NCBI RefSeq assembly: GCF_932294415.1
Contig: NC_065538.1
Coordinates: 17,149,656 to 17,213,655 of the forward strand
DNA from: Quercus robur
Taxonomy: Eukaryota > Streptophyta > Magnoliopsida > Fagales > Fagaceae
Reading direction: 5' to 3'
DNA length: 64,000 nt
Positions 30,054 to 42,100 of this stretch are shown one piece after another (position 1 is the first letter of the stretch; each line of letters starts with the position of its first letter). Position numbers and translations under genes: made by a program. The notes below the pieces were generated by a model. The model ran no database searches. It worked only from the letters and a program-made list of their open reading frames with translations, and was not told the DNA's origin.

Positions 30054-32648
30054 GTGTAATTTCTTCTTTGTTTTTAAGAGATTGAGAAGAAGGACAATTG
30101 GGTAGTTTCATATGATGTCATATTTTTCCATCCAAATTAATGGCAAACTTAACATAGGGGTGCAAAGTGTAATGAAGGTCTTAATTTAAGGTACAAAATA
30201 TACATTTGAAAAGTTTAAGGTACAAAGTTTAGCCTTCTGGCTTCCACCTCAATATATTCTAATTACCCATTAAATTTTGATTAACATTGAATGACAAATG
30301 ATTTTTTTTTTCTTAAATGGCCTTTTCTTTTTTTTTTCTTTTTTCTTTTTCTCAATTAACTTCTTTCCCACATGATTTTTTAAATTTTTTTCAAATTTGG
30401 GGTATATTTATCCATTTGAGGCTTCTAAATTCCCAAATTTGATGTATATTTTCATATATTGAGATATAGAGTGCGTTTGGGAAGCACGTTTGCGTTTCAG
30501 ATTTTTTTTTTTTTCCTAGCCGTAACTTTTTGACTTTTCTTCTGTGAACAGTGCTCTCGTGCACTGTTCATGGGTCTCACAAACTACACTTTTCAGCAAC
30601 TTTTTCATTAAAAATGGATCCCACGATACTATTCACACATTTAAAAATTATTTTGCTACAGTGTTTTTCATTTTTCAGTTTCAGTTTTTAGTTGTATCCA
30701 AACGGACCCATAATTTCGTAAATGAAAGATTTTAATCATATAATTATTGAAATTACAACAAATATTATTGATTTTTGTTTTTCCTATGAGTCAAATAACA
30801 TAAAATTTATATTTTTATCCTATTCCAAAATCGCAATCAAACCAAAGCACAAGCAAAATGAGTCAAATCTTTAACCCAAAAAAAAAGACAATTACATTTT
30901 TGGGAAAACGTTTTTCGTCAAACAAACACGTAGATAATATGACCACAACCAAACAAACTGGCTCAAAATTCCATTGATGTATATGTCGTGTTGACTATTG
31001 ACTTACCCGAAAGGGTTAAAAGTCTTTTTTAAGTCCACACCCAAAGTTCTGCTCACGGAACTTGCCTTATATTTCATTTCAGCCAATGACCTAAATCATG
31101 TACAGGTAACATTTTAAATGACCCTTATTCTGTGAGGGTTAGCTTTGATTTTGGTCTACCTACTTTATTGGGAGTACACTTCAAAAGTTGTCCTTCAAAT
31201 TTTTTTAGGTAGATTGTATCAGTCTGCCGTTGCATGCACGGGGGACTGACCAAATCATACTTTAAATAACATTCATCTAAATGTTCGTATTCATATCTAG
31301 AAAGAAAAGCTTGATTTATAATTGGGTAATAATTTTCTTTTGGACTAAGTTAGGAGGAAAGTTCCTTCAACATACTACATACGATGACTTAAGAAATTAT
31401 TCATTTGTACTTATATGAGATGCTTAATAGTGATATGACTTGTTTAAATAATATAAATACACATAGATGACTTTATGAGCCGCTACCTAATGTGTTTGGA
31501 GGAAAAATTGGTTCAATTTCTTTTGCGTGTTGTTAACAGTCAAGGTTGCTTTCTTAGCACAAGTTATGGATTTTAAATGTTGAGTTACAAGTTGGAATGC
31601 ACTTCTACAAAAGGAAAAAGCAAAAAATTAGAAAAATGCACCAACCCCCCCCCCCTGGTTTCTTGTTAAAACACGAAAACTCTTCGAAGTTTTAAACGAA
31701 AAACTTAACCCGTGTAATGTTGTTTTATGTTTACTGTTAAACATCCATTAAAATAAATGATTAATTGCTCATATGATAACACATATCTATATTTAGAGTT
31801 ATATTTTCATAGGAAGCAATACCACATGGGGGCTTTGTGTTACACTCTAATTAAAGCTTGAAGGGGTTCAATATTATACAATGAGTCGTTTACACACGCA
31901 CACACACAAAAATATCATAGTGGGATTTGGTGTTATACTCAAAAAATCAAGGATTGGATTTTGCTTATTTTTTCACCAAAAAAAAAAAAAAATTACTATC
32001 AATACAAAGCGAATCCTCTAAATTTTAGGGTAATTCCACCATGAGATTCCCAAAAATTTTCCATTATTCCATCCATATTGAAATGATTTGATTAAATTTT
32101 ACCAAGTCATCAACATTTAGATAAACACTAACATTCTCTATTTTGGTATTTATTTAAACTATGATGATACAGAAAATTTATTTTACCTATTTGAAAATGA
32201 ATGTATAAGATTTTATAAATCCCACAATAAAGCTATCCTAAAAATTTTAGATCTTAATCCCTTATTAATGATTCACAATTGGGCATGCTCTATAGTAAAT
32301 ATAAACAACTGAAGGTGGTTTTTTTTCCCCCTTAATATTTAAAAAATAAATAAAGGGAAAAATTAATTTTAACCCAGTTCTTTAAAAAGTAACAAATTAA
32401 CTTCAATCCATTTAGTAGAATGACATTGTCTTAGAGATTAATATAGACTAAAGGTTTAATTTATTACTTATTGAAATTTCAAAGTTTAGTAAGATTTAAT
32501 TTGTTACGTCATTAAATTAATACAGATAAGGAAACAATGTTATGTCATGTAGCTAGAGGGAAAGTTTTTTACCATGAGTTTCAGTTAACTTAATTGGTAA
32601 GATTTATTATTTTCAAATAAGGGATCTTATTTTAAATTACCTCTACAT
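30050..32648. repeat. Tandem duplication, copy 2, with a MITE insertion
   Basis: Second copy of the block at 27595-30013, longer mainly because of the 241-base MITE at 30469-30709. Scattered substitutions and small indels show that the duplication is not very recent. Confidence 0.9.
30469..30709. mobile_element. MITE (GAGTGCGTTTGG termini)
   Basis: The 241-base segment starts GAGTGCGTTTGG and ends CCAAACGGACCC, an imperfect 12-base terminal inverted repeat, flanked by ATA on both sides. The corresponding place in copy 1 (near 27990) lacks it and has a single ATA, so the borders are defined by an empty site. It contains the inner hairpin TGAACAGTGC...GCACTGTTCA. A three-base duplication fits a Tourist/PIF-Harbinger-like MITE, but family placement is tentative. 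A relative lies at 59.6-59.9 kb. Confidence 0.8.
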
Positions 32649-33105
32649 AAAAAAAAGATAATAAATTAAATTAAAAAAATAATAATAAAAAAGAAGAAGA
32701 AAAGACCCTCACTAATTTCTTGGCCTAATGGTTAGAAGCAATTATCATGAAATGAGTCACAAGTTTCAATTCCTCTAATCCCACCTACAACAACAAGAAT
32801 AAATTAAATGAAAATTTTATTTAATAATGGAAATTTTTTTTCTCCAAACCTCCGTTACATAGTGATTTATAAAACCATTTAAATAAGTTATGTGACTAAA
32901 AGTAACTAATATACTCTTTTGAGTTACCAGGTGGTGAGTTGGAAGGGAAACTCTATTCTTTAACAGTAGTGATAACTTATAGCAAAGAATGAGTCAAATT
33001 TTCGCTTCTCTCACGGTGAGACATGTGGGGCTCATATATGTCTATGCGATCTTATGTTACTGCTCACTTTTCTAAATAAATGAGAGCAAGTCATTTGCTA
33101 GTTCC

Positions 33106-33144
<39 letters not shown>

Positions 33145-33181
33145 CCTCGCACTCTCGTCTTAATATGACATATAGACTTGC
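32649..33181 (+). promoter_or_regulatory. Upstream region of the receptor kinase gene
   Basis: AT-rich DNA leading to the ATG at 33182. A TA run at about 33108-33141 lies 40-75 bases before the ATG and may overlap or disturb the core promoter. I see no convincing defined box beyond this. Confidence 0.4.
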
Positions 33182-36100
33182 ATGAACAAAAAGTTGCTGC
33201 GAAAGACCAAAATGAATAGCTCGTCAAATCTAAAAGCACGGCTCCTCTTTGTTTTAGCCATAGCTTTTCTCGGCAACTCAAGACTAGCTGCAGGAAATAA
33301 TCAGAACGCTGGAAGAAAACTTGATGAAATTCCCGGTAAGTACTTCTTCGAATTTTGGTCAACCAACATTTCTCTCTTCTTCTTCTTTGGTGCTTGCCAA
33401 GTTGTTGTGCATTTATGTATGCTTTCTTGTACTCGATCTTAGTCTCTTACAATGGAGCGAGTAATTCATGTGTGTACGTTGTAGAGAAGTTTGCTGTGCT
33501 AGCTTTCATAGTTAATGCAGCCTTCTTCATTTTTTACTCGAGCTTTGTTCTTTTAAGAAACTGTATTCCTATAATCAAAATTACTCCACTTCTTTTTCTT
33601 TTTCTTTTTCTTTTATTTATTTATTTATTTTTTACTCGAGCTTTGTTCCCTCTTTACCTCAAGTTGACTTGAAAGTCTCAAAACATAAATGACTCCGCTT
33701 GTCTTTTTGCCTTTTTTTTTAATACAAAATCAAGAGAGTGTAACCGTGTTTGCGATTATTACCAATAGATTTGGACTTGAGTGTTAATTAAATACTTGAA
33801 TTTTTTAACTGGTTTATGACAAGTCGTACAGATTCTGTTCCTTTTGTTTTTAAGTATATTAACTTTAGAGCATCCTTAGCAGCTTTTGCAAAAATTATGT
33901 CATTTTACCACATCAAAAGCCTACTTTATTATTTTACCACATCATTTTACAATATCTCATTTATCAAATGTTTTATATTTTTACCACTTCATTTAAATAT
34001 TATTTCTTAATTCTTTTTAATTCTTATTTTAAAATCTGGGGACTGTGGACTGTAGCCACAGAAGTCAAGATGCCCGTACCGTATGCCACAGATGTCACAA
34101 ATTTAAAAACTCGGAACCTAGGGACTGAGGAGAAAGAGGAATAAAAAAATAATAAAACCATATCCCACATATGTCCGTATCGGGCCAAATATATGAGAAT
34201 ACTGTAGCATGTTGTAAAAATTATGAGATTTGGAACATCTAATATTTGGTGTTTTTTGGTGTTTGGTGTGCCAAATGTGCCAAATATTTGGCATTTGGCA
34301 CATTTAGCACATCTAGTGTGGGTGCTCTAAGGATGTCAAGTAAAAAAAGTGAATATTTCTTTCTTTCTTTCTTTTTATTTTTTATTTATTTTTTAAGATC
34401 TGGATAAAACTTTTAAAATGTTTTCTTCAAATAAAAGACTATATATATGTGGGTGTATATATATATATAATTTGAAGCTGGGGAATTTGAATCTTGAATT
34501 TTTCCTTAGAAACAACAAGAGGTGCAAGTGAGTTATACTACAGTACATTCACAAATTATTTTATAATATTTTTGCAAATTATTAATGTGACAAATTCTTA
34601 CTAGTTCTAATCTGGCTAATATCATATTTTGAGTAATGCTACAACCATAAATTATTTTATAACATTTTAAAAAAATGTTGATATAGCTAACTTCTTATTA
34701 GTTTTTATCTAGATTCACTATTAATATCAATTTTTCATTTACCAATAATCGCTCACCACATTAGCAGTTTGTAAAATTTTATGTAGAATAGTTTGTATCT
34801 TTAGCATTACTCTCATATTTTTATAATTTTACTTACTAATAATTATTTGAAAAATACTAATGAAAGGCCACAAATTGAATGACCCATCGTGATAGAAATT
34901 AATTAATTAATTAGTCAAGTTATTAATTAATCAATTTATCATGCAAAAACATGGTAACACAAACAAATCACCAATAAACTAATTATGCAGCGGAAAATAA
35001 ATAATACGGTGATTTGTTTATGAATAGGAAAAACCTAACGGCAAAAACCCCACCGGGTAATTTTTAGGTCACCACTCTCGAAACTCCACTATTATCACAA
35101 CAAGTGGTTACAAGTAAAGGAATCCCAAGTACCTTACCAACCTATAGTTGAATCCTTACCCCAATACCCAATTGAACTTGTTCTATAGTGACAGTTCCCC
35201 TTTCTGATGCACGACTCCCAAGTACGTGACTAACCAATTGTGTGGATCCTAGTACGCGACTTCAATCACTAACTAAGAAGGTTGTTGGTTGCAAAGTTCT
35301 TCAGTTCATCCACACGATGAAGATCAAGAAGATGCTTGGTCACAAAACCCTACGATGCACATACACAGCAACTTCTTCAAGAGAAAGAGATGAACTAGGG
35401 CAAGAACTTCATCTCCGATCACAATTTGCTTGAACAGAGTTTGCTCAATGCTTGTGCAACTTGTGAACTTTTTGACGGCCCTTAAAACAATCCTTTTATA
35501 TGTCTAGGATTAGGAGAAAAGAAGGCCCAAAGACATATTCACGGATCCCAAGAAAATCATATTTGAATTCTGAAAATCTTAAACCTCGACAGATAGGAGA
35601 TGTCGAGCAGGTGTCAAGCACACTGGGCTTTGAACAGCTTTTTTAAGCTCGATAGATGCAGCTGTCGTGTCAGTTGTTGAGTTTTAATGAATTTGCACTA
35701 TTAACTTGTTTTCTTGGACAGACTTGAAGGCTTTTAACACTTGATCTTAAAACATGGTTTCTTGAAGTATTTAAATACATCCTAAATCTACCAAAATACA
35801 AGTAAAGTGCATTTTGTCAAAGGATAAGCCAATTACATAACATCATGACATATGTTCTAAATATGTGAAATACATATGTCCTAACAATCTCCCTATTTGG
35901 CAATCTGTAACAAAACCACAACAAACAAATGAACATATGAGAGAAGTCATAAATCACTCAACTCATATTCACTTGTTGAATACAATAAAATCTATCCAAA
36001 CACAAACTCTTGAAAAACTTTGCAAGAAGAGAGTTTATGGCAAGTAGACTTTGACAACTTGTATTTCTGAAACACTTTAAACAAAACTCATCAAGACATC

Positions 36101-39100
36101 TTTGTGTGAAACAGAAATAATAGATTGCATACAAGTATAAGAAACATATGTATTAAGGGAGAAAAGAAACAACACATGAAGGGGTAGGTGAAAGAAAGAC
36201 ATACATCAACATAAATAAGGAGATAAGTACAAAGTATGTCTATAAATGGTCACAAGACCTCATGTACAAGAATAATGTATCTAAAAAGAAGGAAAAGAAA
36301 AGATACATACTATCCTCACTATATCTCTCAAAACATATCAACACTCCCCCTAAAAAAATGGTCTTATACTAACTCTCCTCCTAAGAATGACTACTCTCAT
36401 ATCCAAAACTACTCCCTCTTTTTGTCATGAGTGACAAAGGGTAAGAGTGTCAAGTAGACATCTCATCGGTAGAGCTAGCATCTCCATCAGCATCATCCGA
36501 AGCATCATCGTCATCACCATCATCATCATCCTTATCCTCAGAATCTGAAGCCACGAGAGAAAGTGGTGAAGGAGTAGCCTTAGGAGCAAAACCACCCATG
36601 AACGCCTGTCGCCGTGCAATACGACTGACACGAATGTTCACCTGATACAACTCCGTAGAGAGTGTATCTAGGCGAGCATCCATGCGCTGCAACTGCACCA
36701 TGATGTCTCCTAAAGTCACATCGCCCGAAGAAGAGGGAGAAGCGAATGTGGATGGAGTTGAACGGGATGAAGCTGAATGGGAGGGAGGAGCTGTTGAATC
36801 CGACTGCCACAACCAAAGCTGGGCCTCACTACGTTTAATGGTAGCGTAATCTATGGCACACATAATGGTGAAATGGTCGAAAGAGGGAAAAGGAACAAAA
36901 AAATGACGTAAGATTCTCGTGATAGCGGAAGGAAAGATGAGCTTATCATGGGACACCGAATCTAGATGAACATCTCTAATAGACAGAATGAAATGAGAAG
37001 AGAAATCTATAGTAAGATGCTCAAGAAGAGATAACAAAAATCGAGCACGAGGCTTTGTAATGGAGTTATAGTGAGAGAGTGGATGCAAAACAAAGGTCAT
37101 CATCATGTTCATGAATCTAGGACCTTTAGCAAAAGGTTGACATGGTGTAAATAGACGCTTACCCCAAACAAAAGGGCGCTCACAAAAAGCAGACATAAAC
37201 TCATCCCTGGACACAGTCCTCAAATGCTCACTAGGATAGTCAGGAAACTCTATCCTAGGGACCCGAAACACATCCGTAACAAGTTACGGTGTGATAGGAA
37301 TGCGCATACCTCAAACGCGAGTGAAGGAAAGAGGTATTAAACGATCAATCCCGTCATGTTGGAGTAAAACTCTTGGATAAGCACGAGAGGATAGGTGACC
37401 GGGATGTCACACAGTGACTCCCATCCCTTACTGTGAATGACAGAGGGAAGGCCGGTGTCAGCAAAGTCTAACAGAACGACTTGGCACTCCGAATGAATGC
37501 CTCATCTAGAAAAGTTCTCTGAAAATGCCTTGAAGGCATCATCATCATGGAACCGAATATGAGATAGTGTAGGATCAGATGATGAAGAAGCTCCGGAACA
37601 AAGAGGGTTTCGGGCTAGAGTGGATTTATGCTTAGGTGTCATAGACACGACTAACGTAAACAGAAAGAGAGGGAGAGAAAAGAAAGACAATCAGAAAAGT
37701 CCCAAGCAATTTCAAATATAACAAGTATATTGAAAAAGACAGAGGGAAGGCCGGTGTTAGCAAAGTCTAACAGAATGACTTGGCACTCCGAATGAATGCC
37801 TCGTCTAGAAAAGTTCTCTGAAAATGCCTTGAAGGCATCATCATCATGGAACCGAATATGAGATAGTGTAGGATCAGATGATGAAGAAGCTCCGGAACAA
37901 AGAGGGTTTCGGGCTAGAGTGGATTTATGCTTAGGTGTCATAGACACGACTAACGTAAACAGAAAGAGAGGGAGAGAAAAGAAAGACAATCAGAAAAGTC
38001 CCAAGCAATTTCAAATATAACAAGTATATTGAAAAAGACAGAGGGAAGGCCGGTGTCAGCAAAGTCTAACAGAACGACTTGGCACTCCGAATGAATGCCT
38101 CGTCTAGAAAAGTTCTCCGAAAATGCCTTGAAGGCATCATCATCATGGAACCGAATATGAGATAGTGTAGGATCAGATGATGAAGAAGCTCCGGAACAAA
38201 GAGGGTTTCGGGCTAGAGTGGATCTATGCTTAGGTGTCATAGACACGACTAACGTAAACAGAAAGAAAGGGAGAGAAAAGAAAGACAATCAGAAAAGTCC
38301 CAAGCAATTTCAAATATAACAAGTATATTGAAAAAGAGTACGTATGCATGGGAAATGTATGAACATGTGACATGCAAAAGAAATTACATCATGGGCTCAG
38401 CCCAATCCAAACCTATCAGCATACAAACAGGTAGCACATATCTAAATGCATGACAATACCATTATAATGCTAATGTGATGCAATGTATGAGGTTTTAAAC
38501 TCATTTAAGTGAAAACTCATCCCAAAATTTCAATAATAACTCATCAATTTTGGAAAACCCCAAAATTTTTCAAAAACCACAAAACCTAGGTTTCAAAACA
38601 TGAAATGCATGAATGTGAAAGGATTAGAAGCTTACCAAGTAAAGAAATTCTTCAAAAAGCTCGAAGAAACCTTAAGGAACAAAGATTGGAGTGAGATGAG
38701 AATGTTTGGGAGAGAAAAGAGAGAAGTATCCAGAGAGAGATCGAGTGAAATGAGTTTCGGATCGCACAGGGAGCTTAAATAGTGCCAGCAGTAAATCTGG
38801 ACAGATGCAGGTATCGAGATATCTGTCGAGGGAGGTGTCGAGAAAATGGTTGTCGACAGTTGAGGTATCGAGGAACAACCCAACAAAACCAAGAACAGAA
38901 GCTCGATCGATCCACCAGGTGTGGAGAAGCTATCAAGGATGCAGAGCCATTCTCAATCGATCCACCAGGTATCGAGCAACTATCGGGATTGTGGTTAGAA
39001 AAAGCTGAAGAAGCTCGATAGACAGCAAGGTATCGAGGAGGTGTCGAGCCAGCATTTAAAACCAGTTTTTCGAAATGTGAAAAACACAGACATGAATGCA

Positions 39101-42100
39101 ATCCAACATGTAACTCAACCAATGATCTAATCAACATAATAAGCTCTCAAAATCATCTTTCAATAAAAATTTTAAGCACATGGATCTTCAAAAAGAAACA
39201 CACACACACACACATTAAACAAGTCTAACCAATTTTATATTTCAAAAACAAGTCAAGACAGTTTAATGAGCATACATTAACACATGTAAAACCTTGTGAT
39301 GGCCAAATCACATTGTACCTACACATATATCAAGAATAGCAAAGAATATTGCATGTTGTGTGTGAAAAATATCGCAAGATTGCATAAGTGTATACATGTT
39401 ATGATGATTTGAGATATGAGAAAATTACTTTAACTCACACACAATCATAACTGCTTGATAGGGACTATCACCTTCGATGTACATTCTATAACTCCCACAT
39501 CTCCTAGAATACACGCTTGCAATCATATTTAAAGCATTTTTTTTTATCTTTTTGCTTTTGATTTTTCTTTGCATGTTTTTCTTTTAAGCATATCATACAT
39601 GGGCATATTAGAGAGAGAAAAGAAATACCCAATGATGTTTGACATTCCAATTTTGCTATGCCTAAGCACACAAATGTCATTGACACTGCACTTTTGCTAT
39701 GTCAAAGCATACAGGTGTTATATTATGATTGGCAGGCAACAATGGTGAGATGGTTATTTATGCCTTTCTCTTAGGATTTTCCAATCCTTCCCATCAAAAA
39801 AAGTGATATGAGTGTTAAGTATAAGAGATAACTTAATTTTACTCATCACAAACACGAGCCACAAAGCTCACTTGCTTAGTTGTGCATAGAGATGCTCATC
39901 TAAGCTACAAATGATACAAAGTTTAGAAGACTTTGTTTCAATGGCCATTCAAGGTACACAAGTACCAATGTACACAAAACACACACTATTTTTGTGTTTT
40001 TCTGATTTTCAATTTTTTTTTAAAATTTTTATATAAAAAACAAAACAAAGCAAAACTAAAAAATAACTAAACAAAAACATGTTAAACAACCAAAGCATAA
40101 AAACTAGATGCAGATGCATGAGGAAGAAAGAAAAAGAGAAGAAGATCATCCCATGGAGATAACACCAATGTTTTGACGAAGGAATTTGAAGCGTTTACTG
40201 TCAAGAGGTTTGGTAAACAGGTCAGCCTTCTAATTAGGGCTGTCCATGGGTCGGGCGGGTCGGGTTTTTGCTCAACCCCCAACCGACCCGTACAAGATCG
40301 GGTGGTCGTTTTTCAACCCGCAACCGACCCATAGCAGTAACGGGTTCGTCGGTTCAGATTGCCGGCGGGTGGTCGTTGGTTTCGGGTGAACCCAATTACC
40401 ACTAGAATCCTTCGAAACGCGGCGAGCCATCCAAGATCCGGTGAGATCCAGTTGGATTCGGCGAGATTTCTACCAAATCGTGATGAGAAATCACTGGTTC
40501 AGCCAAATCCGATGTTTATTGTGCCAGAAATCGACGGATTTAAATGAAAAAGTTGCCGGAATATGAAAAAAATTGCCGGAATCTGGGAAAAATTTGTCGA
40601 AATTTGGAGAAAATGGTCGGAAACTGGGAAAAAATGGTCGAAATCTAGGAAAAGGTGGTCGGAATCGGGAAAAGGTGGTCGGAATCTGGGAAAAACTGGT
40701 TGGAATATAAGAAAAACTAGTTGGAATCTGGAAAAAATGGCCGGATTTTAATGGAAGTCGGGCGGGTTGGGTTTCACGGGTTTTAGAGGAAGAGATCTGA
40801 CATCCGACCCACCGGCGTCGGGTTTTTGAAGTCGGGACCCGAGTCCGACCACCAAAGCCGTCGGAACGGGTGATTCCGATTCGGGTCCGGGCGGGTGGAG
40901 TGGGTTGGGCGGGTGGGCGATTTATTTGGACAGCCCTACTTCTAATCATCGATGTGAATAAACTCAAGAGTGAGAGTACCATCTTCGACAAGCTCCCTAA
41001 TGAAGTGATGTCGAATTTCTATGTGTTTGGTTCTAGAATGTTGAACCGGATTCTTAGAGATGTTAATGGCACTGGTATTGTCATAGTAGATAGTGAGATG
41101 TTCTTGACAGATACCATAATCATGGAGGAGTTTTTGCATCCATAGGAGCTGGGTGCAACAGCTACCAGCAGTAATGTACTCAGCTTCTGCAGTGGATAAT
41201 GAGATGGAGTTCTGCTTTTTACTCATTGAAGAGACAAGATTATTACCCACATAGAAACAACCCCCTGAAGTACTCTTTTTATCATCAGCATTCCCAACCC
41301 AATCAGCATCAGAGTACCCAGCTAGGACATCACTTGTGTCCTTACTGTACCACACACCAAACTCAACAGTGGTTTTGACATACTTTATGATTCTTTTTAA
41401 AGCAGTCATATGAGACTCTTTGGGATTAGCCTGATATCTAGCACACACTTCAACACTGTAACTAATGTTAGGTCTACTAGCAGTAAGGTGAAGAAGACTA
41501 CCTATCATGCTTCTATATAGAAAAGGATCAACACTTTTACCTAACAAGTTAACAGTGAGTTTAACATTTGGGCTCATAAGGGTTCTAACACAACTAGCAG
41601 ATTTTAAACCAAACTTTTTCACAAGATTCTTAGCATATTTAGATTGAAATAGGAATATACCTGAATCTTGTTGATGAATCTGCAACCCAAGGAAGTGAGT
41701 CAGCTCTCCAATCATGCTTATCTCAAACTCGACCTGCATGAGTTTTGAGAAACCATGAGCAAGTTCATCCTTAGTTAATCCAAAGATAATGTCATCAACA
41801 TAGACTTGGGCAACTATTAGCTCGTTATCTTCTCTTTTGATGACAAGAGTCTGATTAGCCTTTCCTCTTATGAACCCATGTGACACCAAGTATTGTGTAA
41901 GCCGATCATACCAAGCTCTGGGGGCTTGCTTTAACCCATAGAGTGCCTTCTTGAGGTACAGTACATGATCTGGAAAGTGTGGATCAATAAATCCTTTTGG
42001 TTGAGCCACATAAATGTCTTCTTTGAGCAAACCATTTAAGAAAGCAGTCTTCACATCCATCTGATAAAGCTTGAACTTTAATTGACAAGCTAGTGCAAGG

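Noticed and set aside
38782-39137. Overlapping frames on both strands near 38.8-39.1 kb
   Set aside because: No domain and they follow the TCGA-rich repeat; shadows of noncoding copia DNA.
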